64,000 bases of DNA from DATKDP01 sp035546335 (GTDB lineage: Bacteria > Acidobacteriota > Thermoanaerobaculia > Gp7-AA8), in assembly GCA_035546335.1 (NCBI GenBank), contig DATKDP010000083.1:4781-68780 (forward strand). Direction: 5' to 3'. The notes under the pieces were generated by a model. The model saw only the letters and a program-made list of their open reading frames with translations. It made no database searches and was not told the origin of the DNA. The first letter of the stretch is position 1. Every line of letters begins with the position of its first letter. Shown piece by piece: positions 1 to 8,298 of the stretch. A program made the position numbers and the translations under genes.

Positions 1-1317
1 AATCCGAAGCACAAGGCGATCAACATGCGGCCGGAGCGGGAGCACGCCGCAATCGAGCGCCCCAACTTCGCCTTCTTCCTCGATCTACCCGAGCTCGACC
101 GCACTGCACTTCCGCGTTTCGACGTCAAGGGAACGCAGTTCCTGCAGCCGCTCTTCGAGTTCTCCGGCGCATGCGCCGGCTGCGGTGAGACGCCCTACAT
201 CAAGCTCCTCACGCAGCTCTATGGCGACCGGCTGCTCATTGCCAACGCCACCGGCTGCACCTCGATCTATGGCGGCAACCTGCCGACCACCCCCTATTCG
301 AAGAACAGCGATGGACGCGGCCCGGCGTGGTCGAACTCGCTCTTCGAGGACAACGCGGAGTTCGGACTCGGCTTCCGCCTCGCGATCGACACGCACATCG
401 CGCAGGCGAGATCGCTTCTGTCGTCGATCTCCCCGAAACTCGGTGAGAACCTCGTCGACGAGCTGCTGGTGGCGGATCAGACGACGGAGAAGGGAATCGC
501 CGATCAGCGCTCGCGTGTCGCCTCGCTGCGCGAGCTGCTGAAGTCCATCGATTCGCCCGAAGCGCGGCGTCTCGAGTCGATCGCCGACTACCTCGTGCGC
601 AAGAGCGTCTGGCTGATCGGCGGCGACGGCTGGGCGTTCGACATCGGCTACGGGGGCCTCGATCACGTCCTGTCACTCGATTACGACGTCAACGTGCTGG
701 TGCTCGACACCGAGGTGTATTCGAATACCGGGGGGCAGGCGTCGAAGGCGACGCCGCTCGGCGCTGCGGCGAAATTCGCCTCCCGCGGGAAGGCGATCGA
801 CAAGAAAGACCTCGGGTTGATGGCGATGAACTACGGACATGTGTATGTCGCCTCGATCGCCTTCGGTGCCCGCGACGCACAGACGGTGCGCGCGATGATG
901 GAGGCGGATGCCTATCCCGGGCCTTCGCTGGTCATCGCCTACAGCCACTGCATTGCCCACGGTTACGACATGGCGTTCGGGCTCGATCAGCAGAAGCGCG
1001 CGGTCGACAGCGGCGTCTGGCCGGTGTATCGATTCGATCCGCGGCGGATCGACGCGGGCGAGCCGCCGCTGGTGGTCGACATGCCCGGCGGAAAGATCCC
1101 GGTGCAGGACTACATGAGGAGCGAGGCGCGCTTCCGGATGGTGGAACGAATGGACCCGGAGCGCTTCCGCGACTTCGCGCGCCACTCGCAGCTCGCGGCC
1201 GAGCGGAGGATCGCAACCTATCAGCATCTCGCCACCCTGCGCCTTCCGAAGCCCCTGCAGGTCGCGGTCGAGACCGCAATTGCCGCAAACGCATCCGCAG
1301 CAACGACTGAGGAGTGA
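1..1317 (+). CDS. nifJ: pyruvate:ferredoxin (flavodoxin) oxidoreductase, C-terminal part (5' end outside window)
   Basis: This enzyme oxidatively decarboxylates pyruvate to acetyl-CoA, passing electrons to ferredoxin or flavodoxin in the cytoplasm. Only the last ~438 codons are present; the frame is open from base 1, and the whole family is about 1,180 residues, so the start lies upstream. What is visible is the thiamine-diphosphate domain: a cysteine motif ACAGCGETPY (cluster ligands), ATGCTSIYGG, then GDGWAFDIGYGG and DTEVYSNTGGQ, which form the TPP/Mg pocket, and a late cysteine in AYSHCIAHGYD expected to be the fourth ligand of the adjacent [4Fe-4S] cluster. A Shine-Dalgarno-like GAGGAG inside the last codons serves the next gene, 4 bp downstream. 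The family assignment is very secure. Confidence 0.97.
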   Translation, partial: NPKHKAINMRPEREHAAIERPNFAFFLDLPELDRTALPRFDVKGTQFLQPLFEFSGACAGCGETPYIKLLTQLYGDRLLIANATGCTSIYGGNLPTTPYSKNSDGRGPAWSNSLFEDNAEFGLGFRLAIDTHIAQARSLLSSISPKLGENLVDELLVADQTTEKGIADQRSRVASLRELLKSIDSPEARRLESIADYLVRKSVWLIGGDGWAFDIGYGGLDHVLSLDYDVNVLVLDTEVYSNTGGQASKATPLGAAAKFASRGKAIDKKDLGLMAMNYGHVYVASIAFGARDAQTVRAMMEADAYPGPSLVIAYSHCIAHGYDMAFGLDQQKRAVDSGVWPVYRFDPRRIDAGEPPLVVDMPGGKIPVQDYMRSEARFRMVERMDPERFRDFARHSQLAAERRIATYQHLATLRLPKPLQVAVETAIAANASAATTEE

Positions 1318-1321
1318 GCCG

Positions 1322-2323
1322 ATGGTCGACATGAAAGTGAGCTACCTTGGGCTGGAGCTGGAGCATCCATTGATCGTCGGCGCGAGCCCGCAGACCGACT
1401 CGCTCGACGGCGTGCGGCGCGCGGAGGACGGCGGAGCAGCCGCGATCGTATTCCGCTCGCTGTTCGAAGAGCAGCTCGACACCGAGGCGATGGCGACGTT
1501 CTCGGCGATGGAGTCGCACGCGGAGATGTATGCGGAGGCGACGCATTTCATGCCCGAGCCGTCCGACTTCAAGATCGGCCCGGAGCAATACTTCGAGGGG
1601 ATCCGGCGTGCGAAGGCGGCGGTCCGGATCCCGGTCATCGGATCGCTGAACGGCACCTCGCTGGGCGGCTGGCTGAGTTACGCTCGCGCGATCGAGGAGG
1701 TGGGAGCCGATGCGCTCGAGCTCAACATCTTCGACGTCCCGATGACCGAGCGGGTCAGCGGCGCCGAGATCGAAAAGGAGACGGTCGAGATGGTGCGCGA
1801 GCTTCGCGCGCAACTGACGATCCCGATCGCCATCAAGCTCTCGCCGTTTCACACCTCGCTGCCGCATTTCACCGCGGCGCTCCAGGATGCGGGGGCCGAC
1901 GGGCTGGTCCTGTTCAACCGCTTCTTCGAGCCCGACATCGACATCGAGAACCTCGAAGTGATCACCGAGATGCGGCTTTCGGATTCGCGCGAAGTTCTGC
2001 TGCGTTTACGATGGCTCGCAATCCTCTCCGGCCTCTTGCGGAAGACGCAGCTCGCCGTGACCGGCGGCGTTCACACGGCCGCCGACGCGATCAAGACGGT
2101 GATGTGCGGAGCCTCGGCCGTGCAGGTCGTCGCGGGGGTCCTCCGTTCGGGCCCGGAGCGGCTTCGCGAGATGCGCATCGAAATGCGGGCCTGGATGGCC
2201 GATCACGAGTACGCCTCCATCGAGTCGATGCGCGGCTGCATGAACATCCTCCGCGCCCCGAATCCGAACGTTTTCTCCCGCGCGAACTACATGCGGATCC
2301 TGCAGACATGGGTGAATGAGTGA
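1322..2323 (+). CDS. dihydroorotate dehydrogenase-like flavoprotein
   Basis: A 333-residue TIM-barrel FMN protein of the dihydroorotate dehydrogenase/dihydropyrimidine dehydrogenase class. I place the start at the ATG at 1322, because it sits 7 bases after GAGGAG and begins with MVDMKVSYLGLELEHP, the usual N-terminus; an in-frame codon at 1280 lies inside nifJ. Visible class features are GASPQTD near the start, SLNGTSLGGW, ELNIFDVP, IPIAIKLSPF and a late phosphate-binding stretch TGGVHTAADAIKTVMCGAS. It follows nifJ by 4 bp and is surely co-transcribed. The same pairing recurs in other bacteria, so an electron-transfer role tied to pyruvate oxidation is more likely than a dedicated pyrimidine role, but that is inference. 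Confidence 0.88.
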   Translation: MVDMKVSYLGLELEHPLIVGASPQTDSLDGVRRAEDGGAAAIVFRSLFEEQLDTEAMATFSAMESHAEMYAEATHFMPEPSDFKIGPEQYFEGIRRAKAAVRIPVIGSLNGTSLGGWLSYARAIEEVGADALELNIFDVPMTERVSGAEIEKETVEMVRELRAQLTIPIAIKLSPFHTSLPHFTAALQDAGADGLVLFNRFFEPDIDIENLEVITEMRLSDSREVLLRLRWLAILSGLLRKTQLAVTGGVHTAADAIKTVMCGASAVQVVAGVLRSGPERLREMRIEMRAWMADHEYASIESMRGCMNILRAPNPNVFSRANYMRILQTWVNE

Positions 2324-2327
2324 GGGT

Positions 2328-2356
2328 AGGGGCGAAGCGTTTGCGCGAGGGACAGA
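2328..2356 (+). repeat. dispersed intergenic repeat, family B, copy 1
   Basis: The stretch just after the dihydroorotate-dehydrogenase-like gene matches 38641-38669 with a few substitutions (shared core GCGAAGC, TTTGCGCGAGGGACAG). A more diverged copy lies on the minus strand at 8221-8253. It is intergenic in all three places, and no function is evident. Confidence 0.6.
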
Positions 2357-2432
2357 GCCGAGGGGTTGCCACGCCGCGACGCAGCGCAATCGTTTCGTCC
2401 GGGTGCCTGCCGTCATCTACGCGGATTACAGC

Positions 2433-2645
2433 CTACTCTCCTCCGTTTCGGTCGCGGACAATCTCATCTGCCAGCTCCTGCAGGGATGGGTTTCCGAGCC
2501 ACTGCTCGCGGTCTCGCGTGTAGTCGCCACGCCCTCGGTCGAACTGCTGGAGAAAGCGGATCGTCCCCGCGGGACCAAGCTCCCGATCGAGGATCTCCAG
2601 CGCCGCCCGTCGGATCTCCTCTGCGCTCATCGATGCGGTATCCAT
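2433..2645 (-). CDS. small VapB-neighbour-type protein, 70 aa
   Basis: A 70-residue acidic protein with the recognisable core GPAGTIRFLQQFDRGRGDYT followed by REQWLGN and a helical C-terminus. Small proteins with this core are common beside PIN-domain toxins, which fits here: the start ATG shares one base with the stop of a PIN-domain remnant upstream on the same strand (TGATG at 2643-2647). It is probably the non-toxic partner, or a leftover partner now that the toxin is truncated. Its biochemical role is unknown. Confidence 0.65.
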   Translation of the reverse strand: MDTASMSAEEIRRAALEILDRELGPAGTIRFLQQFDRGRGDYTRDREQWLGNPSLQELADEIVRDRNGGE

Positions 2646-2836
2646 CAGAGCCCCTCCTCATTCAACCAGGTCAACGGGTTCTTCACCTTCACCCTCAGCT
2701 TACTCCCCAATCGCTCCGCGATCTTCACCAGCCCGTCATCCGTCGTGAGGAAAACATCGCAGCCACCGGCTTCTGCCGAAGCGAGATGCAGAGCATCGTA
2801 GCCTCCCACAGACGATGATTTTACTCTTAGGAATAC
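2645..2836 (-). pseudogene. PIN-domain (VapC-like) toxin remnant
   Basis: Read on the minus strand, this stretch encodes GGYDALHLASAEAGG and VFLTTDDGLVKIAERLG, ending NPLTWLNEE. That is the C-terminal half of a PIN ribonuclease: the acidic D of YDALHLA and the TTDD motif are both there. The N-terminal half with the first catalytic Asp is absent, and the frame meets a stop about 45 codons further upstream without a sensible start. It is a truncated gene left next to its small partner at 2433-2645. Confidence 0.65.
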
Positions 2837-3099
2837 CGCGGGGACGGAGCTTCTGTTCTCGCTGTTGGCGCGATGTGTACCGAGTCACCAGCTCGCGAAG
2901 CGACTCCTCGATCGAGAGGGTTGCGCCCGTTCGCTCTCGGTTAGAATGACCCGATGCGTGCCGCTGTCATCTTTCTCATCCGGTCCATCGCCGCCTTTGC
3001 GACGCGGTTCGGGCGCAGAAACCTCAGGCACGCAGGCTTCGAGTGGCGAGTGAGCCGAGTGGCCTAGACTCCGATCCTCGGCCTTGACAGTAAGGCTGT

Positions 3100-3123
3100 G
3101 GCCGAAGATTCCGATCTTCGGCC
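3100..3123. repeat. 24-nt palindromic repeat (REP-like), copy 1
   Basis: A perfect hairpin: 10-base arm GGCCGAAGAT, loop TCCG, then ATCTTCGGCC. The typical left flank is GTGGCC..., and in other copies the right flank runs ...GGTGAC. At least ten copies occur in this window, all between genes, often as inverted pairs 80-230 bp apart; this one pairs with a decayed copy at 3331. Confidence 0.85.
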
Positions 3124-3237
3124 TGGCGACGGACGACGGTGTGAGCCGATCGGGACGCTCGTCGCGGACTCACCTGCCACTGGGTTGCATTGGACCAGAG
3201 GGGAGATCCCTCGCCTCCCCGCCCACCCGCCCGCTCG

Positions 3238-3283
3238 GGCTGGCGGGCTTGCTCACATCTGCGCGACTTGCGAGGGGCGGGGT
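3238..3283 (+). repeat. dispersed repeat family C, partial copy
   Basis: Shares GGGCTTGCTCACATCT and a following GCGAGGGGCGG block with the copy at 24727-24826. It lacks the GC-rich second half seen there and at 60458-60545. Confidence 0.45.
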
Positions 3284-3330
3284 GAAGAGCGTCTTCGCAA
3301 CGGGAAGTTCGGCGGGCTCGCCTTTCTCCG

Positions 3331-3347
3331 GGCCGAAGATCGGAATC
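3331..3347. repeat. decayed palindromic repeat, copy 2
   Basis: GGCCGAAGATCGGAATC is the left arm and loop of the inverted orientation. The closing arm has degenerated to CACTTCTCC. It faces the intact copy at 3100. Confidence 0.6.
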
Positions 3348-3503
3348 CACTTCTCCGAGCTTCGTCAGAGCAATTTTTTCGTGTTCATCGTCAACGCCAC
3401 GAGCCACCACTGCAGGGGCGAAATCCGGCGCGGCAGCCTGAAGGCGCAGACCCGCTGGATCGTAAACGAATAGTCAGATGAATACGCCCCGCGCGCTCCA
3501 AGT

Positions 3504-4064
3504 TTACTTCAAACCGAGTTTTTTACCGGCCGAGAGCAGTTCAATCGACTGGCGAATTCGCCGTTCCCGAGTCTCAGGTCGCTTGGCCGTATGAATCCAG
3601 ACCACGAAATCACGCCGGTTCCTCGCCGAAAGTCCCTGGAAGAATTTCCAGGCTTTCGAGTTGCTCCTGAATGCCGTGACGATGTACGCCGGAAGCTCGG
3701 GGATTTTCGGCTTTGGCGCATAGCAATTCGCGGTGGGGGCCGCCGCGAGCCCGGCAGCCGATAGCAGGCCCGCGGCCTCGAGCTTCCTCCAGCGTTTCCG
3801 GTTGAGGTCGGACCATTTACTCGTCGGCAGGCGCGGCGTGACTTTGATGGCGTACCGGTCGTCGTCCAGGCGTTTGATCAGGCTGTCGATCCACCCGAAG
3901 CAGAGCGCCTCGCACACGAGGTCTTCATAGGGCATCGTCTTGACGCCGGTGTGTTTTTTGTGGCGGAGGAGCCAGATGCCGGAGCTGGACGCGTGGTGCT
4001 TCTCGAGCCACCGCCGCCATTCCACGCGCGTTCGCACGTCCAGCGTGATCCGGTTTCGAGCCAT
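3504..4064 (-). CDS. YdeI/OmpD-associated family protein
   Basis: A 186-residue soluble protein. The N-terminal half carries the family hallmarks SSGIWLLRHKKHTG, YEDLVCEALCFGWID and KVTPRLPTSKWSDLN. The C-terminal half has the second family domain (AFRSNSKAWKFFQGLSARNR and a closing ETRERRIRQSIELL helix), so the length is normal. The family was named for an association with porins and antimicrobial-peptide resistance in enterobacteria, but its biochemical activity is not established. The gene is monocistronic, with the non-coding repeat stretch downstream. ATG start at 4064. Confidence 0.88.
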   Translation of the reverse strand: MARNRITLDVRTRVEWRRWLEKHHASSSGIWLLRHKKHTGVKTMPYEDLVCEALCFGWIDSLIKRLDDDRYAIKVTPRLPTSKWSDLNRKRWRKLEAAGLLSAAGLAAAPTANCYAPKPKIPELPAYIVTAFRSNSKAWKFFQGLSARNRRDFVVWIHTAKRPETRERRIRQSIELLSAGKKLGLK

Positions 4065-4115
4065 GGTCGTGCTCCCTTCGATCCGCGTCTCTGCCCTCAG
4101 TGTAGTCGGCGGGCG

Positions 4116-4223
4116 TCAATCATCCACCAGCTCAATTCGGATTTCCTGCCCATCCTTCAGCGGCCCCAGGATCCTGGCCAGCTCAGCGTGGACCGCGTGA
4201 AGCTCGACGGTTGTGCGCAGCAT
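4116..4223 (-). CDS. possible small ORF, 35 aa
   Basis: A short frame (ATG at 4223) encoding a hydrophilic peptide ending GQEIRIELVDD, with codon use like its neighbours (GC-rich third positions). There is no clear ribosome binding site and I know no homologue. It fills the gap between the XdhC gene and the YdeI-like gene. It could equally be the tail of a lost gene. Confidence 0.3.
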   Translation of the reverse strand: MLRTTVELHAVHAELARILGPLKDGQEIRIELVDD

Positions 4224-4269
4224 CGTCGCGCGTGGGACAGGGGCGGGCGCGGGACGATCGCTCTCCCAT

Positions 4270-5346
4270 TCAATCGGTCGCACCGACGAGCGGCTGAGGC
4301 CTGCAAGCCGTCATGCTCGCGCCGCTCCTCCCGGTGAGGACAGCTTTCGCTTCCGCCAGGATCGACAATGCAATTTCGGATGCGGTCTCGCTTCCGATGT
4401 CGAGCCCGGCCGGACCGAAGATCCGTCCCGCTTCCGCCCCGGCGCTGCGCGATACATCGCGCACGAGACTCGTGAAACGCGTACGGGAGCCAACAACTCC
4501 GATGTAGCGGGCGGCCGTGCCCATGAGCCAGTCGAGACAGGCGAGATCGAGAAAGTAGTTGTGCGTCATGACCACGGCTGCCGTCCGCTCGTCCAGCATC
4601 AGACAATCGCGCAGCCGGTCCGGATGAGAGAGGAGAATCCGGCCGGCCGCCGGAAACCTCGCGGGCGCTGCCAGCGCTTCTCGAGGGTCGATCACGATCA
4701 CGTCGAATCCGCACTCAGCGGCCATGCTGATCAGAGGCAGAGCGTCGCCGCCGGCACCGCAGACGGCCAACAGATGCGGCGGCTCGATGACGTCGTAGAA
4801 GACTTCGACCCCGCTACCGTTCCATTCGTGCGTCACGATCCCGGTCGACTGAACAGAGCGCGCCGTTCTCTCCACGGCGGCATCGAGCTCCGCCCCTGCG
4901 AACGAGCTGCGCGAATCGTCCGTGGTGAATGCAGCCTTTCCCGCTCCGGCAGAGACGCTGGTTGCGAGGACGACGCGCCGGCGCTGTCGCACTGACTCGG
5001 CGGCGAACGTGACGACGCCATGCTCGCTCTCGGAGCTCATTCGCTCAAAGAGCAGATGAAGCCTTCCGGGACACCCCGATCCGGAACCGAACACGAGATC
5101 GCCGTCGCGCGTCGTATCGACGACGAACAGGCGATTCGAACCTCCGGCGAACAGGCGATCGGCCTCCGTCCGGATCGCCGTTTCGATGCATCCGCCGCTG
5201 ATCGCGCCCACCTCGGCGCCGGAGCGCGACAGGAACAGCTTCGCCCCCGCTTTCCTGTACGTCGACCCCTCCGTCCTGATCAGCGTGACGAGAACGCCGT
5301 TTCCGTCGCGGCGGAGCAGGTTTTCGATCCGACAGAGCTCATGCAC
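4270..5346 (-). CDS. XdhC/CoxI-family molybdenum cofactor chaperone
   Basis: XdhC proteins bind molybdenum cofactor, help sulfurate it and insert it into xanthine-dehydrogenase-family enzymes. The N-terminal domain shows LIRTEGSTYRKAGAK and AISGGCIE (the conserved Cys of the family) followed by GSGSGCPGRLHLLFER. The C-terminal half is a Rossmann domain with LAVCGAGGDALPL, VIDPREA, MTHNYFLDL and YIGVVGSRTR. I choose a GTG start at 5346 (VHELCRIENLL), overlapping the stop of the molybdoenzyme gene by 8 bases; upstream in-frame codons are inside that gene. It is the third gene of the operon at 8007-4270, exactly where a dedicated cofactor-insertion factor is expected. Confidence 0.9.
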   Translation of the reverse strand: MHELCRIENLLRRDGNGVLVTLIRTEGSTYRKAGAKLFLSRSGAEVGAISGGCIETAIRTEADRLFAGGSNRLFVVDTTRDGDLVFGSGSGCPGRLHLLFERMSSESEHGVVTFAAESVRQRRRVVLATSVSAGAGKAAFTTDDSRSSFAGAELDAAVERTARSVQSTGIVTHEWNGSGVEVFYDVIEPPHLLAVCGAGGDALPLISMAAECGFDVIVIDPREALAAPARFPAAGRILLSHPDRLRDCLMLDERTAAVVMTHNYFLDLACLDWLMGTAARYIGVVGSRTRFTSLVRDVSRSAGAEAGRIFGPAGLDIGSETASEIALSILAEAKAVLTGRSGASMTACRPQPLVGATD

Positions 5347-7540
5347 GCGACCACCCCTCGAGAGCGTTCCCGATCGGCAGCCGTCGGACGCGACGCCCGG
5401 TCGCGGCGAACACCGCATTCAACACCGCCGGGGCGACACCCGGGAGCGGAGGCTCGCCGACACCACCGGGCGGATCGCTCGAGGGAAGGATATGCACGTC
5501 GACTCGCGGCATCTCACTCATGCGAATGACGTCATAGTCCGCGTAGCTCGACTGTGCGATCCGCCCGCGGTCGATCGTGATCTCGCTCTTCAGCGTCGAG
5601 AGCGCCATCGCAATCGAGCCTTCGACCTGCGCCATGATCGCATCGGGATTGACGGCGAGGCCGCAGTCGATCCCCGAGACGATCCGCTCCACTCGCACCT
5701 CGCCTTCCCGATCCACCGTCACGTCAGCCACATGCGCGACCGAGCTCCCGTGATCGATGGTGACGGCGACGCCCCGTCCGCTGCCTTTGCGCGACTGCCG
5801 CTTCCCCCAGGCCGCCTTGGCGGCCGTGAACTGGAGAACGCGCCGCATGCGCGCCGGCTCGACGAGCGTATCGCCATCCGTGAATGGCTTCGCGTCCGCG
5901 AGGAGCCGCAGCCGGAATTCCACCGGATCCGTCGCTGCGAGGTGCGCCAGCTCGTCGACGAAGCACTCGATCACGAAACCGCTCTGCGAATACGCAACGG
6001 AGCGCCAGGGGCCGCATGGAATCGGTACGTAGTAATGGTTGAACTCGACGCGCACGTTCGGGATCGCATAGGCGAGCTGGTTCGCTCCGTAGATTTCGGA
6101 ACGCTCCGGCGTCTCGACCTCGGGGCCGCGCACAGCATCGCGCGACGGGCCGCTGATGCGATGCCGCCATGCCACGACGTCGCCGTTCTCTTCATCGATC
6201 GCCGCGCTCATGCGGTGGTGGCTGAGCGGCCGATAGAAACCGTGCTGCGTGTCGTCCTCGCGAGTCCAAAGAAGCTGAACCGGCCGCGACACGGCCTTCG
6301 CGATCAGCACGGCCTCGCCCACGTAGTCGGCGTAAATACGACGCCCGAATCCACCGCCGAGAAGAGAGATCTCGACGGTCACTCGATCCGCCGGAAGACC
6401 AGTGATCCGCTGAGCGATCGCATGCGCCAGGTTGGGGAACTGCACCGGCGCCCGGACGGAGCATCGATCATCCGTCACCTCGGCGAGGCAGTTCATCGTC
6501 TCGAGCGGTGAGTGAGACAGATACGGCGCGATGTAATCAGAGGTGATGCTCCGACGCCGGCCGGCGGAAAGGGCGGCGTCGACATCGCCGCTGGTGCGCC
6601 CGGGCGTTCCCTGACGTTCGCCGAGTTTCGAGATCGCCGCGACGATCTCGCTCTGCGTCCATCGCGCATTCGCCCCCTCGACCCATTCGATCGCCAGAGC
6701 CTCACGACCGCGAAGCGCCGCCCAGGTCGAGTCGGCGACTATAGCTACACCATTCGCCCACTGCATCATCGGGCCGTGGCTCGTGCCGTCGATTGCGACG
6801 ACCGAGTGGACGCCCGCAATCTGCCGGGCGCGTTCCGCATCGAACGAGCGGACCTTCCCGCCGATCACCGGACAGCGCACGAACGTCGCAAAGAGCATCC
6901 CGTCCGGTTTGACGTCGCATCCATACGTCGCCCTGCCGGTGACGATGTCGGGTCCGTCCACGCGCGGAATTTTCCGGCCGATGATCCGCCAGGACGTCCG
7001 CGACTCGAGCGTCACGTCGCCGGGAACCGGGAGCGTCGAAGCGCGCACCACGAGACTCCCATAGGAAGCCGACCTGGCTGTCAGGGGATGTCGCACGAGA
7101 GATGGCGCAGTCGCGATCTGCTCGATGGGCACGCTCCACGCCGTGGCGGCCGCCTGGATGAGCATCCACCTGGCGGTGGCTCCCGTCTTCCGCAAAGGAT
7201 CCCACAGCTCACGAACACTGAGACTTCCACCGGTGCGCTGTGCGCCGTACTTCGCGTCGAACGGCGCCTGAATCACGCGGACGCGCGACCAGTCCGCATC
7301 GAGCTCCTCGGCGACGATCATCGCCAGGGACGTGCGGACTCCCTGACCCATTTCCTGTCGCGGTATCCAGATCGTGATCGAGTCATCGCTGCCGATCTCG
7401 AGCATCGCGTCGGGCGCCAGCTTGCCGGCCACAGCTTGCTCGGACGCATCGATCGCGTGAGAAAAACCGAGCATCACCGCGGCGGCGCCTGCCGTGGCGG
7501 TCAGGCGGAGAAACGTCCGGCGGTCGAGCTCCACTCTCAT
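5339..7540 (-). CDS. molybdopterin-binding subunit of an isoquinoline-1-oxidoreductase-like hydroxylase
   Basis: A 733-residue exported molybdoenzyme large subunit of the xanthine dehydrogenase superfamily, IorB type. A twin-arginine signal opens the protein (DRRTFLRLTATAGAAAVMLG), so it is folded and loaded with cofactor before export. Motifs seen: IPRQEMGQGVRTSLA, GGGFGRR (Moco region), and the terminal PGGVGEPPLPGVAPAVLNAV carrying the catalytic Glu of GxGE. The start at 7540 overlaps the stop of the 2Fe-2S gene as ATGA. With 7537-8007 it should form a periplasmic heterodimer that hydroxylates an N-heterocycle or aldehyde; the substrate cannot be told from sequence. Confidence 0.92.
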   Translation of the reverse strand: MRVELDRRTFLRLTATAGAAAVMLGFSHAIDASEQAVAGKLAPDAMLEIGSDDSITIWIPRQEMGQGVRTSLAMIVAEELDADWSRVRVIQAPFDAKYGAQRTGGSLSVRELWDPLRKTGATARWMLIQAAATAWSVPIEQIATAPSLVRHPLTARSASYGSLVVRASTLPVPGDVTLESRTSWRIIGRKIPRVDGPDIVTGRATYGCDVKPDGMLFATFVRCPVIGGKVRSFDAERARQIAGVHSVVAIDGTSHGPMMQWANGVAIVADSTWAALRGREALAIEWVEGANARWTQSEIVAAISKLGERQGTPGRTSGDVDAALSAGRRRSITSDYIAPYLSHSPLETMNCLAEVTDDRCSVRAPVQFPNLAHAIAQRITGLPADRVTVEISLLGGGFGRRIYADYVGEAVLIAKAVSRPVQLLWTREDDTQHGFYRPLSHHRMSAAIDEENGDVVAWRHRISGPSRDAVRGPEVETPERSEIYGANQLAYAIPNVRVEFNHYYVPIPCGPWRSVAYSQSGFVIECFVDELAHLAATDPVEFRLRLLADAKPFTDGDTLVEPARMRRVLQFTAAKAAWGKRQSRKGSGRGVAVTIDHGSSVAHVADVTVDREGEVRVERIVSGIDCGLAVNPDAIMAQVEGSIAMALSTLKSEITIDRGRIAQSSYADYDVIRMSEMPRVDVHILPSSDPPGGVGEPPLPGVAPAVLNAVFAATGRRVRRLPIGNALEGWSRA

Positions 7541-8007
7541 TTCGCCGTCTCCCTCGCGGCGCGGTGAATGGCTTTTCGGATCCGGCAGTACGTACCGCAC
7601 CGGCAGATTACGTCATCCATCGCCCGGTCGATATCCGCATCGGTCGGGCGCGGCTTCGCACCGAGGAGCGCGGCGGCAGTCATGATCTGACCCGGCTGGC
7701 AGAAACCGCACTGCGCGACTTCTTCATCGAGCCAGGCGCGCTGCAGCGGATGCGATCCGTCGCTCGACAGCCCTTCGATCGTGGTGATGCGATGACCGAC
7801 CGCGCTCGAGGTCGACACGGTACAGGAACGGATCGCCTTTCCGTCTAGGTGGACGCTGCAGGCGCCGCAGACGCCGATGCCACAGCCGTACTTGGTGCCG
7901 GTCAGTCCGAGGTCATCGCGCAAGGTCCAGAGGAGCGGAGTGGAAGGATCGGCTTCGACGATCTTCGCGCGTCCGTTCACATGCAATGTGATCCTGCTCT
8001 TCGACAT
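7537..8007 (-). CDS. (2Fe-2S)-binding subunit of isoquinoline-1-oxidoreductase-like hydroxylase
   Basis: A 156-residue small subunit with two [2Fe-2S] clusters. The N-terminal plant-ferredoxin fold has GCGIGVCGACSVHLDG (Cys 42, 47, 50) and C62. The helical domain has CGFCQPGQIM (C100, C103) and CRCGTYCRI (C135, C137). It lacks its own signal peptide and presumably rides out with the TAT-signal subunit. The ATG at 8007 gives the standard N-terminus. It is the first gene of the three-gene operon with the Moco subunit and XdhC, and diverges from the two-component system at 8299. Confidence 0.94.
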   Translation of the reverse strand: MSKSRITLHVNGRAKIVEADPSTPLLWTLRDDLGLTGTKYGCGIGVCGACSVHLDGKAIRSCTVSTSSAVGHRITTIEGLSSDGSHPLQRAWLDEEVAQCGFCQPGQIMTAAALLGAKPRPTDADIDRAMDDVICRCGTYCRIRKAIHRAARETAK

Positions 8008-8298
8008 GTCTCGCACGACGAGTCTCGAACAGGACCCGCGAAAAAGACGGAAGGAATGTGACCGATCGACGGTGGGGGGGACGAATCCCCCGTGAGCGGG
8101 GACGAGCCTCGGAAACCGCCTGGCGCGCCGACATCCCGGGTTTGTGTGGTGGCAGCCCGGTTGAATCTGTGCCCAGCCAGGGAGGCTCCGATTCCCAGAG
8201 CGCGCGTTGGAGCCCGCGCCCCTGCGATCTCGCGAGAATGCTTCGCCCCTGCCAGCTGCTGGAGTTAGACTCGCGAAGCTCCAGGAAAGCTCCACCGA
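8008..8298. other. divergent regulatory region
   Basis: About 290 bp between the molybdoenzyme operon (minus) and the LytS-type kinase gene (plus); both promoters must lie here. It contains a diverged family B repeat (8221-8253, minus) and a stem-like GGGGGACGAATCCCCC near 8076. I looked for a known riboswitch class in the long minus-strand leader and could not match one. Confidence 0.5.
8221..8253 (-). repeat. dispersed intergenic repeat, family B, diverged copy 3
   Basis: On the minus strand it reads CAGGGGCGAAGCATTCTCGC, matching the GGGCGAAGC(A/G)TT(T)GCGCGAG core of the copies at 2328 and 38641 with several changes. Confidence 0.4.

Larger units (their letters stand above)
2837..3503. 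other. non-coding stretch with repeats
   Basis: No convincing gene. It holds one full palindromic repeat (3100-3123) and a degraded inverted copy (3331-3347), plus a copy of the family C repeat (about 3238-3283). Open frames here are repeat read-through: they translate the palindrome as WPKIPIFG. The last 130 bases before the YdeI-like gene show no feature I recognise. Confidence 0.6.

Noticed and set aside
85..666. Long minus-strand frames inside nifJ and in many other genes
   Set aside because: They are antisense shadows of GC-rich codon-biased genes, with Arg/Ala/Pro-rich text and no motifs.
3084..3481. Open frames of ~130 codons containing WPKIPIFG, repeated near 13600, 21950, 22930, 53900 and 60650
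   Set aside because: The shared peptide is just the translation of the 24-nt palindrome; the frames lack ribosome sites and follow the repeat, not a protein family.
8008..8298. Possible riboswitch (cobalamin or Moco type) in the long leader of the molybdoenzyme operon
   Set aside because: The leader has stems but none of the conserved boxes of the classes I can recognise by eye; a covariance-model search would be needed.
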